19,209 bases of DNA, from positions 1-19,209 of the forward strand of contig VAXD01000076.1 of NCBI GenBank assembly GCA_005884155.1. Direction: 5' to 3'. Shown here one piece after another: positions 5,344 through 12,803 of the stretch. This stretch comes from Actinomycetota bacterium. Its GTDB lineage: Bacteria > Actinomycetota > Thermoleophilia > Gaiellales > Gaiellaceae. Under the pieces are notes generated by a model. That model ran no database searches. It was not told the origin of the DNA and saw only the letters and a list, made by a program, of their open reading frames with translations. Both the position numbers and the translations under genes were made by a program. Positions within the stretch are counted from its first letter, which is position 1. Each line of letters opens with the position of its first letter.

Positions 5344-7214
5344 CGCGAACTCTCGAAGAGCTCTTCCCACTGCGAGAGCAGCGACTGCAGCTCGTCGCGC
5401 ACTCGGCGGTGGGCGGCGACGGTGTCGACGTCGGACCAGTCGTCCGCGAGCCGGCGCTCGAGCTCGGCGACCTGCTCCTCGCGGGAGGCGATCTCCGCCT
5501 CGATCCGCTCGAGGTCGCTCGGGGCCTTCTTCTTCGGGGCAGGCGCTCTCTTCGGCTTCTGCACGACGACCGGCTCAGGCAGCGGCTCCGGCTCCTCGGA
5601 CTGCGCCTGCACGTAGTCGGCCCAGCCGCCGTCGTACGAGTGCAGGCCCCGCTGCTCGATCGCGAGCAGGCGCGTGGCGACTGCGTCGAGCAGCGCGCGG
5701 TCGTGCGAGACGAGCAGCACCGTTCCCGGAAAGGCGTCGAGCGCTTCTTCGAGTGCCTCGCGGCTCTCGAGGTCGAGATGGTTCGTCGGCTCGTCGAGCA
5801 CGAGGAAGTTCGCACCGGACGCGACGACGAGCGCGAGCGCCAGCCGCCTTCGCTCGCCGCCGGAGAGCGCGACGACCGGCTTCTCGTGCGCTTCCCAGCC
5901 GGAGAAGAGGAAGCGGCCGAGCAGCGACTGAGCCTGCGGCCGGCTCAGGCCGGTCGCCCGCTGGGCGCAGTCGAGCACGCTGCCGCGTTCGTCGAGCTCG
6001 ACCTCGTGCTGCGAGAAGTACGCGGCCTCGACGCCGTAGCCCATCCGAACCGTTCCGGCTACCTGCTCCCGCGTGCCGAGGATCGTCTCCAGCAGCGTCG
6101 TCTTGCCAGAGCCGTTCGGGCCGACCAACCCGACATGCTCGCCGCGCTCGATCGCAAACGAGGCGTCGTGCAGCAGCTCCTTCTCGCCGGCGGAGACCTC
6201 GAGCCCAGACGCCTCGACGACCGTCCGGCCGCTTCGCGCGGGCTTGAGAAACTCGAACCCCAGCGACTTGCCGCGCCGCGTCAGCAGCTCGTGCTCACCG
6301 GCGGCCTGCGCGCGCTCGGTTTGCAAGCGGCCGATCTGCGTCAACTTCGCTTGAGCCTGCTTCGCCTTCGACTTCTTGTACCGGAACCGCTCGACGAACC
6401 GCTCGAGCCGCGCGATGTCCATGCCCACGCGCTCCGCGGTCCTTGCGGCAGCGGCTGCACGCGCGGCCTTCTCCCGCCGCCAGACGTGCCACGGGCCGGC
6501 GAAGAAGAGCGAGCGGCCGGCCTCGAGCTCGAGCACGGCCGTCGTGACCGCTTCGAGGAACCAGCGGTCGTGGGCGACGAGGATCACGGCGGCGTCGAGC
6601 GACTGCAACTCCTGCTCGAGCCACTCGAGGTTCTCGACGTCGAGGTGGTTCGTCGGCTCGTCGAGCAGCAGAAGATCGGGGTCGCCAGCCAGCGCGCGGG
6701 CGAGCGAGGCTCGCGTCAGCTCGCCGCCGGAGAAGGTCTCGAGCGGCCGGTCGAGATCGCGGTCGAGGAAGCCGAGGCCACGCAGCACCCGCGCGGCGCG
6801 TTCGCGCCAGTCGTAGCCGCCGGCGTGCTCGAGCCGCGCCTGGGCGTCGGAGTAGCGGCGGAGCGTCGCCGGGCCGTGGTCGCCCGTGGCCATTGCCTGT
6901 TCGAGCGAGCGCAGCTCATCCTCGGCGGCCGCGAGGTCGGCCGCGCCCGAGAGCGCGTACTCGCGCAGCGAGAGGCCGTGCTGGAGCGGCGGCCGCTGGT
7001 CGTGCAGCGCCATCCGCGTGCCCTTGGCGAAGGCGAGCTCGCCGCCGTGCACGTCCGTCTCGCCGGCGAGCATCCGGAGCAGCGTCGTCTTGCCTGCCCC
7101 GTTTGGGCCGGAGAGCGAGAGCCGGTCGCGGCGCTCGACGGAGAACGAGACGCCCTGGAACAGAAGCGAGCCCGCGATCTCCTTGCGCAAGTTGGAGGCA
7201 GTCACCACAGCCAT
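5340..7214 (-). CDS. ABC-F family ATPase
   Basis: Soluble twin-ATPase ABC-F protein, 624 aa from ATG 7214; the family acts on the ribosome (translation factors, antibiotic protection). First domain: Walker A GPNGAGKTT (36-44), signature FSGGELTRAS (161-170), Walker B LLLLDEPTNHLD with E186. An arginine/lysine-rich interdomain linker (about 245-330, with FRYKKSKAKQAQAKLTQI) fits the P-site tRNA interaction motif. Second domain: GPNGSGKTT (365-373), LSGGERRRLAL (450-460), FLVLDEPTNHLD with E475. A C-terminal proline/lysine tract and coiled coil (about 555-620) follow. No membrane segments. ATG 7214 is preferred over the upstream in-frame start at 7241 because TACGCT (7227-7222) lies 7 nt before it. 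The ANT(6) and PdtaR neighbours hint at drug or stress response, but this is weak evidence. Confidence 0.95.
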   Translation of the reverse strand: MAVVTASNLRKEIAGSLLFQGVSFSVERRDRLSLSGPNGAGKTTLLRMLAGETDVHGGELAFAKGTRMALHDQRPPLQHGLSLREYALSGAADLAAAEDELRSLEQAMATGDHGPATLRRYSDAQARLEHAGGYDWRERAARVLRGLGFLDRDLDRPLETFSGGELTRASLARALAGDPDLLLLDEPTNHLDVENLEWLEQELQSLDAAVILVAHDRWFLEAVTTAVLELEAGRSLFFAGPWHVWRREKAARAAAAARTAERVGMDIARLERFVERFRYKKSKAKQAQAKLTQIGRLQTERAQAAGEHELLTRRGKSLGFEFLKPARSGRTVVEASGLEVSAGEKELLHDASFAIERGEHVGLVGPNGSGKTTLLETILGTREQVAGTVRMGYGVEAAYFSQHEVELDERGSVLDCAQRATGLSRPQAQSLLGRFLFSGWEAHEKPVVALSGGERRRLALALVVASGANFLVLDEPTNHLDLESREALEEALDAFPGTVLLVSHDRALLDAVATRLLAIEQRGLHSYDGGWADYVQAQSEEPEPLPEPVVVQKPKRAPAPKKKAPSDLERIEAEIASREEQVAELERRLADDWSDVDTVAAHRRVRDELQSLLSQWEELFESSR

Positions 7215-7221
7215 GCGCCTA

Positions 7222-7231
7222 AGCGTAGGCT
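7222..7231. promoter_or_regulatory. overlapping divergent leaderless promoters (ABC-F / FGGY kinase)
   Basis: Minus-strand TACGCT (7227-7222) ends 7 nt before ATG 7214 of the ABC-F gene; plus-strand TAGGCT (7226-7231) ends 8 nt before ATG 7240 of the kinase. The two boxes share two base pairs (7226-7227), so binding at one must exclude the other. Confidence 0.5.
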
Positions 7232-7239
7232 GCGCCGCC

Positions 7240-8565
7240 ATGCGGGTGCTCGCGCTCGACGTCGGCAGCTCTTCGGCGCGCGTGTGCCCTTACGACGAGC
7301 GTGGACGCGATGCCGGCGAGGCGGTGCGCAGGACCTACAGCGCGACCCATGGTCGCGACGGCGCAGCGGAGCTCGACCCGAACGACCTCGTGCGCGCGTG
7401 CGAGGCGGTGCTCGACGAGACCGGCGGTGGCCATGACGCGCTCGCGATCTCGTGCTTCTGGCACAGCCTGCTCCTGCTGGACTCCCACGACCGCCCTCTC
7501 ACGCCGGTGTTGCTCTGGCAGGACCGCCGCGCGGCGGCTCGCGCGGAGGCGCTCGCGACCCGACTCGACCCGTCCGAGGTGCACCGACGGACTGGCTGCT
7601 TCCTCCACCCGAGCTACTGGCCGGCCAAGCTCGCCTGGCTGAAGGAAGCGGGGCAGCTCGCCACGGCCGAGCGCATCGTCTCGTTCGCCGACTATCTCTT
7701 CCTGCGCCTGACCGGCGAGCTCCGGACGACGCTTTCGACAGCATCCGGCAGCGGGTTGCTCGAGCTGCGCGCGCGCCGCTGGGACCCCGAGCTGCTCGAC
7801 CTGCTTGGAATCGACGAGGAGCGCCTGCCGCCGATCGGCGATGAACCGGAGGGGAGGACCTTTCCGCCGGTTGCCGACGGCGCTTGCTCGAATCTCGGCG
7901 CCGGCTGTGTGACATGCGACCGGGCCGCGCTGATGGTTGGAACCTCGGGCGCGCTCCGCGTCCTCTACGAAGGCGAGCCCGATCCGCGGCCGGGCCTGTT
8001 CTGCTACCTGCTCGACGAGCGGCGCGTGCTCGACGGCGGTGCCGTCTCGGACGGCGGCAATCTCTACGCCTGGCTCGAGCGGACGCTCCGCCTCGAATCG
8101 ACCGAGTCGCGCGAGCCGGACGCGCATGGGCTCACGTTCCTGGCACTGCTCGGCGGCGAGCGCAGCCCTGGCTGGAACCCGCGCGCGACCGGCGCGATCG
8201 CCGGCCTGACGTTTGAAACGGACGCGACAGACCTCTTCCAGGCCGCGCTCGAGGGTGCCACGTACCGGTTGGCAGAGATCGCCGACCAGCTTCCCGAGAC
8301 CCGCGAGGTAGTCGCCACCGGCCACGCCCTGCTCGCGAGCCCACGGTGGACGCAGCTCTGCGCTGACGTCCTCGGCCGGCCTGTCACTGCGTCCGGCGTG
8401 CCGGAAGGCTCGGCGCGGGGTGCCGCGGCCTACGTCCTCGAGCGCCTCGGTACCGAGCCGGAGCCCGCACCGCTCGGCCGCATCTACGAGCCGGATCCCG
8501 AGCGCACCGAGATCTACGCGGCTGCCCGCGAGCGCCAGCGCCAGTTGTACGAGCGCCTGTTCTAG
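7240..8565 (+). CDS. FGGY-family carbohydrate kinase, probably gluconokinase
   Basis: ATP-dependent sugar kinase, 441 aa. It has the N-terminal phosphate loop DVGSSS (7-12), the substrate segment LLWQDRR (91-97), PVADGACSNLGAGC with the probable catalytic base D213, MVGTSGALRV (232-241), DGGAVSDGGN (265-274) and GERSPGWNPRATGAIAGL (306-323). The last three are typical of FGGY gluconokinases rather than xylulose or glycerol kinases. The context agrees: gnd, zwf, tkt, rpiB and tal are close by, and 6-phosphogluconate made by this enzyme would feed Gnd. The C-terminal adenosine-binding loop reads ATGHALLAS, with H362 where GG is usual, so ATP affinity may differ. The leaderless ATG at 7240 follows TAGGCT by 8 nt. 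Its stop overlaps that of tkt in CTAG (8562-8565). Confidence 0.88.
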   Translation: MRVLALDVGSSSARVCPYDERGRDAGEAVRRTYSATHGRDGAAELDPNDLVRACEAVLDETGGGHDALAISCFWHSLLLLDSHDRPLTPVLLWQDRRAAARAEALATRLDPSEVHRRTGCFLHPSYWPAKLAWLKEAGQLATAERIVSFADYLFLRLTGELRTTLSTASGSGLLELRARRWDPELLDLLGIDEERLPPIGDEPEGRTFPPVADGACSNLGAGCVTCDRAALMVGTSGALRVLYEGEPDPRPGLFCYLLDERRVLDGGAVSDGGNLYAWLERTLRLESTESREPDAHGLTFLALLGGERSPGWNPRATGAIAGLTFETDATDLFQAALEGATYRLAEIADQLPETREVVATGHALLASPRWTQLCADVLGRPVTASGVPEGSARGAAAYVLERLGTEPEPAPLGRIYEPDPERTEIYAAARERQRQLYERLF

Positions 8566-9032
8566 CGCGCGCCGACCGCGGCGCCGACGAGGGAGCGCGC
8601 CGCCTCGGCGATGTGGTCCGCGTCGATTCCGGCGGCTGCGAGCAGCTCGGCCGGCTTGCCCGAGCCGGGCATCTCGCGGACTGCGAGCCGGACGACCCGT
8701 GCCGGAGTTTCGCCGTCAGAGAGCGCCTCGAGCACCGCGTCGCCGATCCCGCCCTCGGGCCAGTGGTCCTCAACGGTGATGATCCTGCCGCCCGTCGCCT
8801 CCGCCGCGGCGCGCAGGGTCTGCGCGTCGACCGGCTTGACCGAGTAGAGGTCGATCACGCGAGCGTCGATTCCCTCGGCAGCGAGCTGGTCGGCAGCCTT
8901 CAGCGACTCGTGCAGCGTGATTCCGGCGGCGACGATCGCGATGTCGTCCCCCTCGCGCAGCACGCGCGAGCCGCCGATCGGGAAGTCCTCGTCCGCGCCG
9001 TAGAGCACCGGCGTCGCCGCGCGGGTCGTGCG
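8562..9032 (-). pseudogene. tkt: transketolase, C-terminal part (after a 1-nt frameshift)
   Basis: This frame carries the end of the pyrimidine-binding domain and the whole C-terminal domain of the transketolase that begins at 10368. From 9032 it reads RTTRAATPVLYGADEDFPIG, then DDIAIVAAGITLHESLKAADQLAAEGIDARVIDLYSVKPVDAQTL in shorter blocks, and ends with EDHWPEGGIGDAVLEAL and a terminal helix. This is the normal continuation of YPSDPNQTA in the other frame. Alone the piece would start at an internal GTG at 9008 (148 aa) and lacks the cofactor site. It has no SD or promoter of its own, so it is not a natural split gene. The TAG stop shares CTAG with the FGGY kinase stop. Confidence 0.82.
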
Positions 9033-10368
9033 GAGCGGTCTGGTTCGGGTCGGATGGGTACAGCACCGTCGAGCCGTGAACGGCGCGCATCATCGCCAGG
9101 TCCTCGAGCGCCATCTGCGAGGGCCCGTCCTCGCCGATCGAGACACCCGCATGCGAGCCGCACAAGCGGATGTTCGCGCGGCTGATCGCGGACATGCGGA
9201 TGAAGTCGTAGGCGCGCGAGAAGAAGGCCGCAAAGGACGAGGCGAACGGCACCCAGCCGCGCACCTGCAGCCCGACCGCCGTCGCGATCAGCTGCTGCTC
9301 GGCGATGTACATCTCGAAGTACCGGTCGGGATGGGCCTCGGCAAAGATCTCGGCGTAGGTCGAGTTGTTGACCTCGCCGTCGAGCGCGACCACGTCGCCG
9401 CGGGCGGACCCGAGCGCCGCCAGCGCATCACCGTAGGCGCGGCGGGTGGCGATCTCCTCGCCCAGCTCCCAGGTCGGCAGCTCCAGCGAGCCAGAGACCT
9501 CGAACCGGTGTGGCTCGCCGCTGCTGTCCGGCTTCGGGACGTCGACCACGATGTTGCGCACGCCGCCGAGCTCCTCGATCGCCTGCTCGGGGTTGTCGAG
9601 CGCCTTGCCGTGCCAGCCGGGCTTGTTCTCGACCTCCTTGACGCCCTTGCCCTTGATCGTCTTCGCGACGACCACGGTCGGCTGCCCCTTGGTCGCCTCA
9701 GCCTCGGCGTATGCGCGGTCAACCGCCTCGACGTCGTGCCCGTCGATCTCGATCGCGTGCCAGCCGAAGGCGCGGGCGCGGTCGGCGTAGGACGAAAGAT
9801 CCCAGCCGTGCATCGTCTCGCCGCGCTGGCCGAGCCGGTTGACGTCGATGATCGCGGTCAGGTTGTCGAGCTCGTAGAACGCCGCGTGCTCGAACGCCTC
9901 CCACATCGAGCCCTCGGCGATCTCGCTGTCGCCGCACAGAACCCAGACGCGGTACGGCAGTCGGTCGAGCTTCTTGCCGGAGAGCGCGATCCCGACCCCG
10001 TACGGCAGCCCCTGCCCGAGCGAGCCGGTCGCGACGTCGACCCACGGAATCTCCGGGGTCGGGTGACCCTGGAGCCGCGAGCCGAACGTGCGGAAAGTGA
10101 GTAGCTCCTGCTCGTCGATCGCGCCGGCGGCGCGGTACATCGAGTAGAGCAGCGGCGAGGCGTGGCCCTTGGAGAAGACCAGGTGGTCGTTGTGCGGGTC
10201 GTCGGGCGAGCCGAAGTCGTAGTGGAGGTACTTGTCCAGCAGCACGGCCATCAGGTCGGCCGCGGACATCGACGAGGTCGGATGGCCCGACTTGGTTACG
10301 TTGCTGCAGCGGATCGAATCGACGCGCAGCTGCTGTCCCAGCTCACGCCAGAGCTCAGGGCCTTCCAT
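8770..10368 (-). pseudogene. tkt: transketolase, N-terminal and central part, frameshifted near 9032
   Basis: Transketolase moves two-carbon ketol units between pentose, erythrose and hexose phosphates using thiamine diphosphate. Visible: GHASPLLYSMYRAAG (early substrate/ThDP histidine), the ThDP/metal segment CGDSEIAEGSMWEA followed by IIDVNRLGQ, the catalytic Glu in IAEQQLIATAVG, and CGSHAGVSIGEDGPSQMALED. True homology stops at YPSDPNQTA, about residue 445; downstream the frame reads Arg-rich nonsense to 8770. Removing one of the two G at 9032-9033 restores a continuous protein of about 601 aa, normal for this transketolase class. Either an insertion error in the sequence or a recent mutation is likely; no slippery site suggests programmed shifting. 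The leaderless ATG follows TACGTT by 6 nt, back to back with rpiB. Confidence 0.9.
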
Positions 10369-10373
10369 GCGGG

Positions 10374-10380
10374 TAACGTA
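10374..10380. promoter_or_regulatory. overlapping divergent leaderless promoters (tkt / rpiB operon)
   Basis: Minus-strand TACGTT (10380-10375) ends 6 nt before ATG 10368 of tkt. Plus-strand TAACGT (10374-10379) ends 9 nt before ATG 10389 of rpiB. The boxes share five base pairs in a 20-bp gap, so the two pentose-phosphate transcripts cannot initiate simultaneously. No SD sequence precedes either gene. Confidence 0.5.
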
Positions 10381-10388
10381 ACGGTCCT

Positions 10389-10847
10389 ATGCGAGTCGCG
10401 GTCGCCTTCGACCACCGCGGCGTCAAGCTGCGCGAGCGGTTGCTGGACGAGCTGGCGGCGCTCGGGCACGAGGCCGTCGATCTCGGCACCGACAAGCCGG
10501 AGCCGCGGATCGACTACCCGGACAAGGCGCGCGAGATCGGCGAGGCGATCCGGAACGGCGACGCGGAGCGCGCGGTGTTCGTCTGCGGCTCCGGCGTGGG
10601 CGCGTCTGTGGCCGCCAACAAGCTCGCGGGGATCCGCGCCGCTGTGAGCCACGACATCTATTCGGCGCACCAGGGCGTAGAGCACGACGACATGAACGTG
10701 CTCTGCCTCGGGTCGGAGGTGATCGGCGCCGAGCTCGCGGCCGAGCTGGTGCGCGGGTTCGTGTCGGCGCGGTTCGACGGCGGCGAGCGCTATGTGCGGA
10801 GACTTGAGAAGATCGAGGAGATGGAAGGGGAGAAGACCTATGGGTGA
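10389..10847 (+). CDS. rpiB: ribose-5-phosphate isomerase B
   Basis: Interconverts ribose 5-phosphate and ribulose 5-phosphate; LacAB/RpiB fold, 152 aa, normal length. It begins MRVAVAFDHRG (the 'ADHxG' substrate loop with D8 and H9), carries CGSGVGAS with the probable catalytic base C66 (most relatives have CGTGIG; Ser for Thr is conservative), and has the sequence SHDIYSAHQGVEHDDMNVLCLGSEVIG (in blocks), whose His/Asp and Asn-Val-Leu are typical of RpiB. It is the first gene of the plus-strand operon and looks leaderless (TAACGT 9 nt upstream). The TGA at 10845-10847 overlaps the start of tal by 8 nt, so the two are translationally coupled. Confidence 0.95.
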   Translation: MRVAVAFDHRGVKLRERLLDELAALGHEAVDLGTDKPEPRIDYPDKAREIGEAIRNGDAERAVFVCGSGVGASVAANKLAGIRAAVSHDIYSAHQGVEHDDMNVLCLGSEVIGAELAAELVRGFVSARFDGGERYVRRLEKIEEMEGEKTYG

Positions 10848-11946
10848 GTCACGCCTGCAGCAGCTGTCCAAGCTGGGCCAGAGCGTCTGGATCGACTACC
10901 TCTCCCGCCGCCTGATCCATGAGGGCGAGCTGGAGAAGCTGATGCGCGAGCACGCGGTCGTCGGCGTGACCTCGAACCCGACGATCTTCCAGAAGGCGCT
11001 CGTCGAGGGCGACGCGTACGACGAGCAGCTGCGCGAGGTTCTCGCGCGCCAGGACGACGCGAAAGAGGCCTTCCTCGAGCTCGCGGTCAAGGACGTCCAG
11101 GACGCATGCGACCTGCTGCGCTCCGTCTGGGACGGCGGTCAGGGGCTGGACGGCTACGTCTCGATCGAAGTCGACCCGAACCTCGCCTTCGACACGCAGG
11201 GCACGATCGACGAGGCGCAGCGCCTGCACGACGTCGTCGACCGGCCGAACTGCTTCGTCAAGATCCCGGCGACGGAAGCCGGCCTGCCCGCGATCGAGGA
11301 GATGATCGCGCGCGGGCGGAACATCAACGTCACGCTGATCTTCTCGCTGCAGCGCTACATCGAGGTCGTGGAGGCGTACCTGCGCGGGCTCGAGCGGCTG
11401 GTGGAGGGTGGCGGCGACCCGTCCAAGGTCGCGTCTGTCGCCAGCTTCTTCGTCTCGCGCGTCGACACCGAGGCCGACCGCCGGCTCGACGAGGCCGGCG
11501 CGCCTGCTGACCTCAAGGGCAAGCTCGCCGTGGCGAACGCGAAGCTCGCGTACCAGCGCTACAAGGAGCTCCACTCCGGCGAGCGCTGGCAGAAGCTCAG
11601 CTCCCACGGCGCGACGAAGCAGCGCTGCCTCTGGGCCTCGACCTCGACCAAGAACCCCGACTACCGCGACGTCCTCTACGTCGAGGAGCTGATCGGCCCC
11701 GAGACGGTGGACACGATGCCCGAGGAGACGATCGAGGCGTTCGAGGACCACGGCGAGGTGGCGCTCACGCTCGAGCGCGACGTCGACGGGGCCAAGCGCG
11801 TCTTCGAGCGCGTCAAGGAGGCGGGCGTGGACTACGACGACGTCGTGGCCGTGCTCGAGCAGGAGGGCGTGCAGAAGTTCTCCGACTCGTTCACGGAGCT
11901 CTTGGACGGCATCCGCGCCAAGCGCGGCGAGCTCGTCTCCGCCTGA
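10840..11946 (+). CDS. tal: transaldolase
   Basis: Transfers a dihydroxyacetone unit between sedoheptulose 7-phosphate and glyceraldehyde 3-phosphate through a Schiff base. 368 aa, the long form typical of actinobacteria and of Tal halves in Tal-Pgi fusions. Seen: SVWIDYLSRRLI (15-26), GVTSNPTIFQKAL (42-54), NCFVKIPATEAG with the catalytic K141, NINVTLIFSLQRY, VASFFVSRVDTEAD, and LWASTSTKNPDYRDVLYVEELIGPETV (in blocks). ATG 10840 is chosen because GAAGGGGAG (10824-10832) precedes it by 7 nt and the N-terminus matches the family; an earlier in-frame start would add unrelated residues. Overlaps the end of rpiB by 8 nt; the next gene starts 11 bp after its TGA. Confidence 0.96.
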   Translation: MGESRLQQLSKLGQSVWIDYLSRRLIHEGELEKLMREHAVVGVTSNPTIFQKALVEGDAYDEQLREVLARQDDAKEAFLELAVKDVQDACDLLRSVWDGGQGLDGYVSIEVDPNLAFDTQGTIDEAQRLHDVVDRPNCFVKIPATEAGLPAIEEMIARGRNINVTLIFSLQRYIEVVEAYLRGLERLVEGGGDPSKVASVASFFVSRVDTEADRRLDEAGAPADLKGKLAVANAKLAYQRYKELHSGERWQKLSSHGATKQRCLWASTSTKNPDYRDVLYVEELIGPETVDTMPEETIEAFEDHGEVALTLERDVDGAKRVFERVKEAGVDYDDVVAVLEQEGVQKFSDSFTELLDGIRAKRGELVSA

Positions 11947-11957
11947 GGCTCGGGCCC

Positions 11958-12803
11958 GTGAAGCTGCACTCGGAGGTCGCCGGGGCGGGCGCCGGGCTCG
12001 TGCTCCTCCACGAAGGGATCTGCGACAGCCGGATGTGGGATACGCAATGGGAGAGGTTTACGCGCTCCTACCGTGTCCTCCGCTTCGACTTCCGCGGCTA
12101 CGGCAACTCGCCGATCGAGCCCGGCGCATACGCGAGCGCCCGCGACGCGCTCGACCTGATGGACCGACATGGGCTCGACCGCGCGGCCATCGTCGGCGTC
12201 TCGCTCGGCGGCCGCGTCGCGCTGGAGGTCGCGCTCGCGGCGCCGGAGCGCGTATCGGCGCTCGTTCTGGTCGGGTCCGGCCTGCCCGGGCACGACTGGG
12301 ACGAAGAGATGAAGGCGGCCTGGCAAGAGGAGGAAGCCGCCCTCCGCGCGGGCGATGTCCACCGAGCCGTCGAGTTCAGTCTCCGGACTTGGGTGGATGG
12401 TCCCCGGCGCGGACCCGAGGACGTCGACGCGGACGTTCGCGCCCGCGTTGCGGAGATGCAGCGGCGGGCGTACGAGCTCTGGCTCCCTGTTGCGGACGCG
12501 GAGGACGAGGAAGAGCTGCTGGTTGAGGACGTCGCCGGCCGGCTCGGCGAGATCGACGCCCCGACGCTCGTGCTCGTCGGCGAGGAGGATGTGCCGGACA
12601 TCCAGGCGATCGCCGACAAGCTCGCGCGGGAGATCCCCGGCGCGCGGTTCGAAAAGATCGCGAACACCGCGCACGTGCCGAGCATGGAGCCGACCGGCTC
12701 GTGCTCGGCTTCCTGGAAGAGGTCGCGTGAGCACGGTCGCTCCCGCCGAGCTGGTCGAGCGGATCTGGGCGCGCGACGCCACGCTCTGGACGGGCGGGGA
12801 TGA
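11958..12803 (+). CDS. alpha/beta-fold hydrolase with a frameshifted 3' end
   Basis: Alpha/beta hydrolase inside the pentose-phosphate operon. Present: LLHEGICDSRMWDTQW (oxyanion region), YRVLRFDFRGYGNS, the nucleophile elbow GVSLGG, VLVGEEDVPD (acid residue) and ANTAHVPSM (catalytic His), so the triad is complete. After MEP (about 12692) the frame turns to Arg/Ser-rich nonsense and runs to 12803 inside pgi. In the +2 frame the sequence reads RLVLGFLEEVA followed by TGA at 12728-12730, the normal ending, which overlaps pgi's GTG as GTGA. A net loss of one base mod 3 near 12692-12695 explains this; the missing 'xxxFN' residues of the family suggest a deletion of about 13 nt. Natural end is therefore 12730. 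GTG start 11 bp after tal with a weak GAGG upstream. Substrate unknown; a lactonase role would suit the pathway but is speculation. Confidence 0.87.
   Translation: MKLHSEVAGAGAGLVLLHEGICDSRMWDTQWERFTRSYRVLRFDFRGYGNSPIEPGAYASARDALDLMDRHGLDRAAIVGVSLGGRVALEVALAAPERVSALVLVGSGLPGHDWDEEMKAAWQEEEAALRAGDVHRAVEFSLRTWVDGPRRGPEDVDADVRARVAEMQRRAYELWLPVADAEDEEELLVEDVAGRLGEIDAPTLVLVGEEDVPDIQAIADKLAREIPGARFEKIANTAHVPSMEPTGSCSASWKRSREHGRSRRAGRADLGARRHALDGRG

Noticed and set aside
5409..7436. Long plus-strand ORF (675 codons) opposite the ABC-F gene
   Set aside because: Arg/Leu/Val-rich mirror of a GC-rich gene. The minus strand has twin Walker A, signature and Walker B motifs, so this is an antisense shadow.
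9008..9036. Programmed frameshift in tkt
   Set aside because: There is no slippery heptamer, no nearby stop in the zero frame and no downstream SD-like stimulator; a sequence error or mutation is simpler.
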